From assembly GCA_017303335.1 (NCBI GenBank), contig JAFLBK010000001.1, positions 749,001 to 813,000 of the forward strand: a stretch of 64,000 bases of DNA. Reading direction: 5' to 3'. Position 1 is the stretch's first letter. Every line of letters starts with the position of its first letter. This document shows, piece by piece, positions 46,152 through 52,733 of this stretch. Source of the DNA: Chitinophagales bacterium (GTDB taxonomy: Bacteria > Bacteroidota > Bacteroidia > Chitinophagales > Chitinophagaceae). A program made the translations under genes and the position numbers. A model generated the notes under the pieces. That model saw nothing but the letters and a program-made list of their open reading frames with translations, was not told the DNA's origin and did no database searches.

Positions 46152-46772
46152 ATGAAAAAGTTCTTTTTAGCTACTCTGTTGCTGATGCTGGCCTCCAGTT
46201 CATTTAGTCAATCCTTTATGCATGGCGCCGGTCTGACCGTCGTTGGAAGCACTACCGGCCAAGGCAGCAACAGCGACATTGGTTTCGGTGAAGGGTTCTA
46301 TTATTTTCCCCGTTTCAACTTTGTAGAAACAGAAGCCCTTTCTGTTTCAGTTGGCGTACCGTTGGTATTGGGCATATCAGCTACCACCGGATCCAGCTCG
46401 TATTATGACCAGTATGGGAATTATTATTACAACGACAATAGCTCTGTTGGCTTTATGATTAATGCGCCACTGATTGTTAACCTGAATATGGGTCGCGGGT
46501 CTACTAAAGACAATACTAAGAAATTCGGTTATTTTGTGGGTGCCGGTTTTGGGTACCATCATGGCGACTTCCTGGTGGATGCGACAGACGTTTATGGCTA
46601 CAGCTATGTAAAATCCACCAGCAGCAATGTATATGGCCCTGCCGCTAATGCCGGTGTGCGCTTTGGTGTTGGTCGCAAACACCGCAATATTGAGGTACGT
46701 CTTTCCTACATGAAAGGCATCAACGAAAACAAGCCACACATTTTTGGCCTTGCCGGTGGTTTTAATTTCTAA
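46152..46772 (+). CDS. Outer-membrane beta-barrel-like hypothetical protein
   Basis: 206 residues with a signal peptide (FFLATLLLMLASSSFSQ). The mature part alternates hydrophobic and polar residues with many Gly, Tyr and Phe and ends NKPHIFGLAGGFNF, with the terminal aromatic typical of outer-membrane barrels. About eight strands could fit. Function unknown. Confidence 0.75.
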   Translation: MKKFFLATLLLMLASSSFSQSFMHGAGLTVVGSTTGQGSNSDIGFGEGFYYFPRFNFVETEALSVSVGVPLVLGISATTGSSSYYDQYGNYYYNDNSSVGFMINAPLIVNLNMGRGSTKDNTKKFGYFVGAGFGYHHGDFLVDATDVYGYSYVKSTSSNVYGPAANAGVRFGVGRKHRNIEVRLSYMKGINENKPHIFGLAGGFNF

Positions 46773-46796
46773 CGCTCTTCAAAATGAATTAGACTG

Positions 46797-46823
46797 ATCC
46801 CCGGGATATTCCGGGGATTTTTT
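46797..46823 (+). terminator. Rho-independent terminator
   Basis: 8-bp stem ATCCCCGG / CCGGGGAT with a 6-base loop and a T6 tail, 25 bp after the barrel gene. Confidence 0.88.
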
Positions 46824-46902
46824 ATACCTGTATGCCTGTTACTGATAGGGATCATTAAACAAGCGCTGAAATAAATCTTCGTTTTTTTTACATTTGCGCC
46901 AT

Positions 46903-48174
46903 ATGAAAAGGAATATCAAAAAGGTAGCGATCATTGGCGGCGGCCCATCGGGTTGCGCCCTTGGTATTTTACTTAAGCGCAAGGGCTATGATGTAGCCGT
47001 ATTTTATTTGGAAAAGAGACCCGAGATCATCGTGGGTGAATCATTACTACCTGCCATCATCCCCTTGTTGCGTCAATTGGGCGTAGAGGATGAGGTAAAA
47101 TCTTATAGTACGTATAAACCAGGCGCTTCCGTATGGGTAAATAAGGAAGAAGAAGCCACATCCCCATTTAGTTTTGGCGGTGGTGGACTACCTCCCTATG
47201 CCTATAATGTTCCGAGAGTGAAGTTTGACAAGACCATTTTTGAGAAAGCAGTTGCAGAAGGCGTAACCTTCTTTCCACATATTGCCAAGATTGAACAGGT
47301 AAACGGCACCGATGAACTGAAGTTAAGTGATGAAACCATTGCTTTTACGAATGATTATTTCAAAGGGCAGCCCGACCTGATTGTGGATGCCACAGGTCGC
47401 TCACGCATGATCGCCCGAATGATGAACCTTCCAACCCGGGAAGGAAAACGTAAGGATGTAGCGCTCTTCGCCCATCTGACCAATGCCGATAAGATTAGCC
47501 CTTACAATATTCATCTGCACCGCCTGCAGGAAGGCTGGACCTGGCGGATACCCCTGCCCGACCGGACCTCGGTTGGCGTGGTAATCAATCCAAAACATCT
47601 CGAAAAGTATGGCTCAACCAAGGAGGAGCAGTATGATAATATTCTGAGGTCGGATGATACGTTAATCAAGTTCACCCAAAACGCTAAACGTGAAACAGGT
47701 GTGGTACAATACAATAATTACCAGCTCATCACCGAGCGTATGTACGGAAAGAACTGGCTGCTCATTGGCGATGCAGCCGGTTTCCTGGATCCAATTTTCT
47801 CATCTGGCTTGTTCCTGGCAATAAAAAGTGCTTTCACCGCTACAGAGGCTATTGAGGAGGCTACAGAGGCTGCATTCCAAAAGTATCAGAAACAGGAGAT
47901 GCACGAATTGAGGGTTTGGCAAAAACTGGTGAACACCTGGTACAGTGGTGGGTTATTTACATTGATGACCGTTGGTAAAGAAAGAATGGATACATCTTTT
48001 GGCCGTTTCATTGCTCCGCATATGCAACGGCACCTTACCCGCATTTTTACAGGCGAAGCGGTATATAAAACTTATAGCCGTGGATTTCTCCGATTCATCC
48101 TTGGCCCAATGATCCGATGGATGAAGGTCGGCAGATTACACAACCGAAATATCAGCGACCTGGCAATTAAGTGA
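46903..48174 (+). CDS. Second FAD-dependent halogenase-like oxidoreductase
   Basis: About 423 residues from ATG 46903 (a TTG lies at 46894). VAIIGGGPSGCALGILLKRKG is the FAD site, IVGESLLPAIIPLL the second conserved stretch, GWTWRIPLPD replaces the WxWxIP motif of halogenases, and FLDPIFSSGLFLAIKSA matches their later motif. It resembles the flavoprotein at 23164 in plan. TAcaTTTG at 46889 may be its promoter. It lies 2.2 kb outside the pigment operon and may still tailor the pigment. Confidence 0.8.
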   Translation: MKRNIKKVAIIGGGPSGCALGILLKRKGYDVAVFYLEKRPEIIVGESLLPAIIPLLRQLGVEDEVKSYSTYKPGASVWVNKEEEATSPFSFGGGGLPPYAYNVPRVKFDKTIFEKAVAEGVTFFPHIAKIEQVNGTDELKLSDETIAFTNDYFKGQPDLIVDATGRSRMIARMMNLPTREGKRKDVALFAHLTNADKISPYNIHLHRLQEGWTWRIPLPDRTSVGVVINPKHLEKYGSTKEEQYDNILRSDDTLIKFTQNAKRETGVVQYNNYQLITERMYGKNWLLIGDAAGFLDPIFSSGLFLAIKSAFTATEAIEEATEAAFQKYQKQEMHELRVWQKLVNTWYSGGLFTLMTVGKERMDTSFGRFIAPHMQRHLTRIFTGEAVYKTYSRGFLRFILGPMIRWMKVGRLHNRNISDLAIK

Positions 48175-48266
48175 GTAAATGGCTCCAATAACCGGAATCA
48201 GATAATAGGGCTCGAATTCAAGTCCACACTTTATACTTATTTGGAATAAAAAATTAACCTATTAAA

Positions 48267-48290
48267 CAGGCCGACTTACTGTTGGGCCTG
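48267..48290 (-). terminator. Possible terminator for tRNA-Gly
   Basis: CAGGCC pairs with GGCCTG around a 12-base loop; read on the minus strand, downstream of the tRNA, a T-rich stretch follows only after about 15 bases. Weak. Confidence 0.3.
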
Positions 48291-48305
48291 AAATCCAAAA
48301 ACCTG

Positions 48306-48378
48306 AGCGGCAAAAGGGACTCGAACCCTCGGCCCTTAGCTTGGGAAGCTAATGCTCTACCAACTGAGCTACTGCCGC
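48306..48378 (-). tRNA. tRNA-Gly (anticodon CCC)
   Basis: On the minus strand GCGGCAG pairs with TTGCCGC as the acceptor stem. The D arm AGCTCAGTTGGTAGAGC, anticodon stem TTAGC/GCTAA with loop TTCCCAA (anticodon CCC) and T arm AGGGTTCGAGTCCCT are all present. 73 bases; no CCA is encoded (the genomic sequence reads CA after the discriminator T). Confidence 0.95.
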
Positions 48379-48760
48379 AACTGGTATTAAGTTACGGATA
48401 AACCCAACAAGTACACAGACTTTTACACTGTCTACACCCCATTCTCTAGGCTTTACCTATCTCTAATGCTAATTTCTATCCCTATAAAGGGTAAAAAATG
48501 GCCATTCATACCCGCTTATTTCCGCTCTTCACAAGGTTATAAATAAATTTTAGCAAGGGGTAACTTTTACAAGTCGTTGATCGTAAATGAATTGAAAACA
48601 CAAAGTGGTAGTTAAAATGGCCAGCTACTAAAAAATATTAGGTACTATGTGTTGCACAGTACCTTTTTTCACCCTATCTTTGTGTTATCAAAGTAAGCGA
48701 AGCGATAAGCAAGCTGAAAAACAAAAACTCAACAATCGAAACAATTAAAAAAAGTAAGCC
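48379..48760. other. AT-rich intergenic region upstream of the small-protein pair
   Basis: 382 bp without a long gene. It holds the promoter and palindrome described at 48641-48682. The rest shows no clear structure. Confidence 0.6.
48641..48682 (+). promoter_or_regulatory. Near-consensus Bacteroidota promoter with overlapping palindrome
   Basis: TTG (48652-48654), 20 bases, TATCTTTG (48675-48682) fits the TTG-N19/21-TAnnTTTG consensus. An imperfect inverted repeat GGTACTaTGTG / CACAGTACC (48641-48663) covers the -33 box and is followed by T6, so it could be an operator or a terminator of unseen upstream transcription. It drives the small proteins from 48761. Confidence 0.7.
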
Positions 48761-48934
48761 ATGAAAAAGAATTCAAATCTCGCCATCAATCTCCTGAACC
48801 AGGAAGAATTGCAACAACTCACAACCGTAGTAAAAGAAACAATTTCTAAACCCCGGGTATTCAGCGCTGCCGAACTGTGGGACATACAACGCCGCAGCCG
48901 CACCATGGTAAGCCGCCGCAGCTATGCCTACTAA
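48761..48934 (+). CDS. Small basic protein, paralogue A (57 aa)
   Basis: 57 residues, MKKNSNLAINLLNQEELQQL at the N-terminus and PRVFSAAELWDIQRR ... RTMVSRRSYAY at the C-terminus. No signal peptide or cysteine. It shares the C-terminal pattern FSA-LW-IQRR-RTMVSRR-(Y/F)A(Y/F) with the protein at 49057, and the conservation between the copies supports real translation. Basic arginine-rich tail could bind nucleic acid or ribosomes; function unknown. Confidence 0.7.
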   Translation: MKKNSNLAINLLNQEELQQLTTVVKETISKPRVFSAAELWDIQRRSRTMVSRRSYAY

Positions 48935-48944
48935 ATCTTCAGCC

Positions 48945-49010
48945 ATGAAATTTTACTTTTTACTCCTGGCAATGGTTGCACTTACATTAGCGGCCATCAC
49001 TGCAGCCTGA
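48945..49010 (+). CDS. 21-residue hydrophobic micropeptide candidate
   Basis: ATG 48945 opens MKFYFLLLAMVALTLAAITA and one more alanine, then TGA. It reads as one membrane helix and starts 10 bp after paralogue A. It could be a membrane micropeptide or chance; no second copy is present for comparison. Confidence 0.35.
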   Translation: MKFYFLLLAMVALTLAAITAA

Positions 49011-49056
49011 AACCACAAAGAACTTATTAAAGTATAGAACATTTTAAAGTATAGTC

Positions 49057-49236
49057 ATGAAAAAGCAAGCAACAACCCCATTCGCTTCCCTGAATAACAA
49101 ACAGCTCGAAGCCCTCAGCACACAGGTAAAAGAAACCATCGCCTATGAAAAGGCAAGGATATTCAGTGCCGTCGACCTCTGGAATATCCAGCGTCGCGGT
49201 CGTACCATGGTGAGTCGCCGTAACTTCGCCTTCTGA
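49057..49236 (+). CDS. Small basic protein, paralogue B (59 aa)
   Basis: 59 residues: MKKQATTPFASLNNKQLEAL, then STQVKETIAYEKARIFSAVD and LWNIQRRGRTMVSRRNFAF. It aligns with paralogue A along the whole length (LN-x-QLxxL, VKETI, FSA-LW-IQRR, RTMVSRR). It ends 47 bp before a terminator hairpin. Function unknown; the repeated gene and strong promoter suggest high expression. Confidence 0.72.
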   Translation: MKKQATTPFASLNNKQLEALSTQVKETIAYEKARIFSAVDLWNIQRRGRTMVSRRNFAF

Positions 49237-49283
49237 TCAGTAAACATAACCGAAGCCGTTTCGAATCTTGTGTAAGTGATACC

Positions 49284-49309
49284 AATCCCGGAGTTCCGGG
49301 ATTTCTTTT
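49284..49309 (+). terminator. Rho-independent terminator
   Basis: 8-bp stem AATCCCGG / CCGGGATT with loop AGTT and tail TTCTTTT. It ends the small-protein unit. Confidence 0.82.
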
Positions 49310-49413
49310 ACTGGGCGGGGAGTTAAAGGGCGCTTGAAAATAGGCTCTACTCTCAGCCTGTCGTAATCTCAAACTTTGGGCTCCAATTATTTCATTCAAA
49401 ACCCAAAAAACCC

Positions 49414-49421
49414 TATTTTTG
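49414..49421 (+). promoter_or_regulatory. Candidate -7 element of tRNA-Asn
   Basis: TATTTTTG fits TAnnTTTG and lies 29 bp before the tRNA. The -33 box is not clear. Confidence 0.4.
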
Positions 49422-49450
49422 CCCTCCCAAAACGGAAACGTTCTGGATAT

Positions 49451-49524
49451 TCCTCCTTAGCTCAGTTGGTTAGAGCATCTGACTGTTAATCAGAGGGTCG
49501 CTGGTTCAAGTCCAGCAGGGGGAG
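49451..49524 (+). tRNA. tRNA-Asn (anticodon GTT)
   Basis: Acceptor stem TCCTCCT/AGGGGGA, D arm AGCTCAGTTGGTTAGAGC, anticodon stem TCTGA/TCAGA with loop CTGTTAA (anticodon GTT), T arm GCTGGTTCAAGTCCAGC. 74 bases, followed in the genome by CA rather than CCA. Confidence 0.96.
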
Positions 49525-49529
49525 CAGAG

Positions 49530-49555
49530 CCCTGACTGAAATGTCGGGGTTTTTT
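49530..49555 (+). terminator. Terminator after tRNA-Asn
   Basis: 7-bp stem CCCTGAC / GTCGGGG with one T-G pair and loop TGAAAT, then T6. Confidence 0.85.
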
Positions 49556-49565
49556 ATTTGTGCGA

Positions 49566-49611
49566 AGTTGGTTAGAGTCCGCCGGTTGGCAGATTCTGCA
49601 GGGGAGCAAGA
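49566..49611 (+). other. tRNA-Asn-like remnant at the end of the reverse transcriptase gene
   Basis: AGTTGGTTAGAG matches the D arm of the upstream tRNA-Asn over 12 bases, and GCAGGGGAGCAAGAG nearly repeats the tRNA 3' end (GCAGGGGGAGCAGAG). About 20 bases of the anticodon arm are missing. It overlaps the stop and last codons of the reverse transcriptase, as an integration scar might. Confidence 0.45.
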
Positions 49612-50492
49612 GTCACCAACCGGTGACCTTTTTTATTGGCCTCAAACAATCTTAGGTCTTTTTTACAATGCTTAATAAGACAGGGGCGCACGGAATTATA
49701 TTTTCGAACCTGTTCTTTGTAAGATTTGATGTGATGATTTTCTCTTGTTTTCTTATTCATACTGTAAGGCAATTCTAAACGGTCTCCTTTTACAAACAGT
49801 CCTGTTACCTCACTATATCCTTTCCGGTAATGCATTTTGTCATAAGCTGGATAAAAGCCTCCTTGCTTCACAATTTTGATTATTTCCGGAATGCGTTTTT
49901 TGAAACAATGATCAGACGAAAAGGTAAGATCGTCCAGAAACGTGGTGAATATTATATTATTCATTTTTGCCAGTTCATTCAACCTGTTTCCGGTAGGCAT
50001 AAATACGAGATTTGCAATAACAGGCGAACTGGGAGCTCCTTGCGGAAGAGATGCCTGGTAAGTTGTCAGTTGTGTCAGTATTCTTGAAACAGAAAATGAA
50101 AAGCCGTTCTCACATAACATCATATTTACCTGGCGATGATTAATATTCGGGAAGAACTTCTTAAGATCAAGTGTGAAGAAGTATTGATGATTCAGGTGCT
50201 GCCGGGCGTTCTGGATATTGCTTCTCTCCTTAATTGAACCAAACATATATACCGGAAGGGTTATCCCGCTCAGAAGCCTGGCGATACGTTGCTGCCTTGA
50301 CTTTAAAAGATAAGACGGAATCAACAGATCCCTGTATTTAATATTGCCGGAATCATCTCTTTGAAACTCTCCGTATTTAATCTTGGGCCTGCTCCGCTGA
50401 TAATAGTTTTCCGTGATCCTTGATGTGATGCTATCAAGCTCTCCCGGTGTCAATCCTAAAAATGAATATAGATTATGTACACTTTTGATCAT
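49572..50492 (-). CDS. Retron-type reverse transcriptase
   Basis: 306 residues, the common length of retron RTs. NARQH (95-99) matches the retron NAxxH motif; FFTLDLKKFFPNI holds the first catalytic Asp (109); LPQGAPSSPVIANL (149-162) is RT motif 4; FTTFLDDLTFSS (183-192) is motif 5 in the form FLDD rather than YADD; EVTGLFV (228-234) matches the retron VTG motif. The two retron-specific signatures argue against group II intron or DGR enzymes. No recognised effector domain is fused. It ends next to tRNA-Asn. Confidence 0.85.
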   Translation of the reverse strand: MIKSVHNLYSFLGLTPGELDSITSRITENYYQRSRPKIKYGEFQRDDSGNIKYRDLLIPSYLLKSRQQRIARLLSGITLPVYMFGSIKERSNIQNARQHLNHQYFFTLDLKKFFPNINHRQVNMMLCENGFSFSVSRILTQLTTYQASLPQGAPSSPVIANLVFMPTGNRLNELAKMNNIIFTTFLDDLTFSSDHCFKKRIPEIIKIVKQGGFYPAYDKMHYRKGYSEVTGLFVKGDRLELPYSMNKKTRENHHIKSYKEQVRKYNSVRPCLIKHCKKDLRLFEANKKGHRLVTLAPLQNLPTGGL

Positions 50493-50505
50493 AAAAAACC
50501 AGGGT

Positions 50506-50709
50506 TTAGAACACCGTTTTCAGAATTTCAATAATGCTGCTCCACAAGAAATAGAGATTGAGTTTTCGTCTGCGGTTCTTATCATCCCTTGGACGATACT
50601 TTACCCGAACAGATACCTCCTCAACGATCACATGTTCATTAACATAGAATTCGCAATGGAACTTTGACTGTGTGTTTCGAATGCTTTTTTGATGTTTGAT
50701 CTTTTTCAT
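50506..50709 (-). CDS. Small basic hypothetical protein upstream of the RT
   Basis: 67 residues, MKKIKHQKSIRNTQSKFHCE at the N-terminus, rich in Lys and Arg and ending with a hydrophobic helix-like LYFLWSSIIEILKTVF. It ends 13 bp before the RT start on the same strand. No family known. It might be a retron accessory protein or only part of the untranslated leader. Confidence 0.4.
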   Translation of the reverse strand: MKKIKHQKSIRNTQSKFHCEFYVNEHVIVEEVSVRVKYRPRDDKNRRRKLNLYFLWSSIIEILKTVF

Positions 50710-50727
50710 AACAAAAGATTAGAGACT

Positions 50728-50878
50728 ATGACAATATTGTCCCGCACCCCTTATTGTCATCAACTCAACCTGTTTCATTGCGATAGAAATTAAACCCTGG
50801 TTATTCAATATTCCGAGCCCCCGCAGGGCGAGGTTCACGTCGAATGTGCTACCGGATGCACTTTATTTACTGAGTTGA
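50728..50878 (-). ncRNA. Candidate retron non-coding RNA region
   Basis: An 8-bp inverted repeat, TGAGTTGA (50871-50878) and TCAACTCA (50760-50767), brackets 103 bases upstream of the RT on its strand, in the place and orientation of a1/a2 of an msr-msd. A 9-bp hairpin ATGACAATA/TATTGTCAT (50728-50760) abuts it. Inside, a GTGC/GCAC hairpin is visible, but no long msd stem. Tentative. Confidence 0.35.
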
Positions 50879-51016
50879 AAGCTTCGAAACTCAAAGAACT
50901 TCTATAAAAATAACCACCCCATCAATCCAGCAGCAAATTCAATTTCCACTTATTGGTCACAAAATTCCGGCAACCGACGAGCGCATTTTTCCTTTCGCGA
51001 TTGTCCTTAAATAATA

Positions 51017-51137
51017 TGTCGAAAAAGCAAGCAATTTTCGACACATCCCTTATCCAAATACTGATATCATTTCTCTTTAAATTTAAAATGTCGAATATTT
51101 TAATTATTTTCGACATAATATTGTTTTCATGTCGAAA
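51017..51137 (+). promoter_or_regulatory. Array of TGTCGAA/TTCGACA operator-like sites before fic
   Basis: Five copies: TGTCGAAA 51017, TTTCGACA 51036, TGTCGAAT 51089, TTTCGACA 51108, TGTCGAAA 51130. The first four form two inverted pairs with the same 19-bp start-to-start distance, and the fifth is a half-site 46 bp before the ATG. Such geometry suggests a dimeric repressor. Confidence 0.7.
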
Positions 51138-51183
51138 CGACCCCTGCATTAGACATTGAATATCAATATGTTATTTATATTCT

Positions 51184-52275
51184 ATGGTTTATGATAAGAA
51201 CATAGCATTCAATGATTTACCGGATCTTCCCCCGGTTAATATTAATTCAGCTCAAGTATTGCGACATACTATTATAGCCGCACGAAACCTGGCCGAACTA
51301 AAAGGCCTATGTGAAACATTGCCTGATCCTGCTTTATTATTAAATACGATAGTGTTACAAGAGAGTCGCGACAGCTCAGCCATTGAAAACATTGTAACCA
51401 CCCAGGATGAACTTTACAGGGCCAATGCCGATGTAAAAATAGATAGTACAGCAGCAAAGGAGGTTTTACGTTACCGGGAGGCAATGTACACAGGACTCCG
51501 GCACATGAAAGAGAAAACTAACATTATCAGCACCAACACACTGGTAAGTGTGGTTCAGATTATTAAGGATAATAAATCCGGTATCCGTACTCAGCCCGGC
51601 ACTAATCTTAAAAGCAGTATAACCGGCGAGGTGATCTATACGCCTCCCTGCTGCGAAAATGAGATTAGGCAAAAACTGGCTGCACTGGAACTGTTCATCA
51701 ATGAAACAAAGGAAGACCACCCCGATCCGCTGGTTAAGCTGGCGCTGATCCATTACCAGTTTGAAGCGATACATCCGTTTGTTGATGGCAATGGCAGAGT
51801 CGGTCGCATCCTCAATAACCTTTTCCTGGTACAACAGGATCTGTTACCGCACCCGGTACTTTACCTGAGCCACTATATAGCTGAGCATAAGCAGGATTAT
51901 TATCAGTTGCTTCGAAGGGTGACAGAACAACAGGAATGGACCGACTGGATTCTGTTTATTCTCACCGCTATCGGACGTACCGCACAATTGACCACCCAAA
52001 AAATAAGAGCTTTGCTCGAACTGCGGATCAATACAGAGACCAGAATGAAAAAAGTATTACAGACCTCTTATAGTCCTGATTTATTGCAATTACTGTTTAC
52101 ACAGCCCTATATCAAGATTGAAACCTTGGTGAAAAAAGAGTTGGCGCACAGGCAAACGGCATCAGTATGGTTGAAAAAAATGGTGGCCGAAGGCATACTG
52201 GAACCGCAGAAAAAGGGAAGACTTATCTACTATGTACATAAATCATTGATGGATATTCTAAGCAGCGGAAATTGA
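51184..52275 (+). CDS. Fic family protein with inhibitory motif and C-terminal winged helix
   Basis: 363 residues. N-terminal Fic_N region with SSAIEN (64-69), fitting the (S/T)xxxE(G/N) inhibitory helix of class II Fic proteins; core motif HPFVDGNGRVGR (about 197-208) with catalytic His. The C-terminal 80 residues (LLQLLFTQPYIKIETLVKKE, then GILEPQKKGRLIYY) look like a winged helix. Fic enzymes add AMP or related groups to protein hydroxyls. The winged helix might bind the TGTCGAA sites upstream, giving autoregulation. Confidence 0.9.
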   Translation: MVYDKNIAFNDLPDLPPVNINSAQVLRHTIIAARNLAELKGLCETLPDPALLLNTIVLQESRDSSAIENIVTTQDELYRANADVKIDSTAAKEVLRYREAMYTGLRHMKEKTNIISTNTLVSVVQIIKDNKSGIRTQPGTNLKSSITGEVIYTPPCCENEIRQKLAALELFINETKEDHPDPLVKLALIHYQFEAIHPFVDGNGRVGRILNNLFLVQQDLLPHPVLYLSHYIAEHKQDYYQLLRRVTEQQEWTDWILFILTAIGRTAQLTTQKIRALLELRINTETRMKKVLQTSYSPDLLQLLFTQPYIKIETLVKKELAHRQTASVWLKKMVAEGILEPQKKGRLIYYVHKSLMDILSSGN

Positions 52276-52380
52276 TCCTTATAATTTATGATACACTCCT
52301 TATTTCACACGCTATCGCTCTGCAAGGAAGAGAAAGCTCTTTTCACCATGCACTTACCTTAGCTCCGTAGTCATATACTG

Positions 52381-52500
52381 AACAGTACCCGTCCACACAA
52401 AAAATATGACCTGAGCCTTATTTCTACCCGGGACAGCAGGGTGAACAGTCTGGATGAGTTGCACATGGCGATGCCCGGCTTTCATGCCTGGCCGGATACT
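52381..52500 (+). pseudogene. Relic of a DJ-1/PfpI-like gene
   Basis: Translated from 52381, KKYDLSLISTRDSRVNSLDE and LHMAMPGFHAWPD align with TKYGLTLISTGDSRMNRLDE and LHVVMPGFHARPD near the C-terminus of the protein at 61829. The DNA is also strikingly similar. No start, no N-terminal part and no remaining domain are present, so this is a fragment of about 40 codons left from a duplication or transfer. Confidence 0.8.
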
Positions 52501-52542
52501 TCCAGCATGGAACCCGGGATATTACTTACCAACTGTGAGAAC

Positions 52543-52565
52543 CCCGGCAGAATTGCCGGGTTTTT
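52543..52565 (+). terminator. Rho-independent terminator-like hairpin
   Basis: 7-bp stem CCCGGCA / TGCCGGG with loop GAAT and T5 tail, just after the gene relic; it may be the terminator of the lost gene. Confidence 0.75.
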
Positions 52566-52682
52566 CTTTGTTCGAGCCTGCTTATGGTCATCAGGCAGAG
52601 CGAAATAAAGGCAGCCTTCCAAAAGCGCCAAAGCATTCTGGCCTTTTAGGCAATTACGTTTCGGATGCTTACAGCAAAAATT

Positions 52683-52715
52683 AATTAAAAGAGACAGAAA
52701 CTGTCTCTTTTAATT
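52683..52715. terminator. 15-bp perfect hairpin, bidirectional terminator
   Basis: AATTAAAAGAGACAG pairs with CTGTCTCTTTTAATT across an AAA loop. A/T tracts on both sides allow termination in both directions; it closes the minus-strand gene that ends at 52734. Confidence 0.85.
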
Positions 52716-52733
52716 TCTCCAACCGCCCCTTCA

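Larger units (their letters stand above)
50710..51183. other. Intergenic region between the RT unit and fic
   Basis: 474 bp, AT-rich. It contains the candidate RNA (50728-50878) and the TGTCGAA operator array (51017-51137). I see no convincing protein gene. Confidence 0.6.
52276..52733. other. Intergenic region with gene relic and two hairpins
   Basis: 458 bp between fic and the YD-repeat-like gene. It contains the DJ-1-like relic (52381-52500), a terminator-type hairpin and a 15-bp hairpin. The first 100 bp show nothing recognisable. Confidence 0.6.

Noticed and set aside
48761..49236. Small proteins as RiPP precursors
   Set aside because: The N-terminal LNxxxL pattern recalls leader peptides, but there is no GG cleavage site, no Cys/Ser/Thr-rich core and no modification enzyme nearby.
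50922..51149. 75-codon minus-strand ORF
   Set aside because: It lies across the TGTCGAA operator array, is AT-driven in composition and shows no homologue-like pattern.
51184..52275. Fic protein as the retron effector
   Set aside because: It is divergent from the RT and has its own operator array; linkage with the RT is not shown by the sequence.
52454..52684. 76-codon plus-strand ORF
   Set aside because: It is a different frame over the DJ-1-like relic and a terminator hairpin; the relic frame explains the sequence better.
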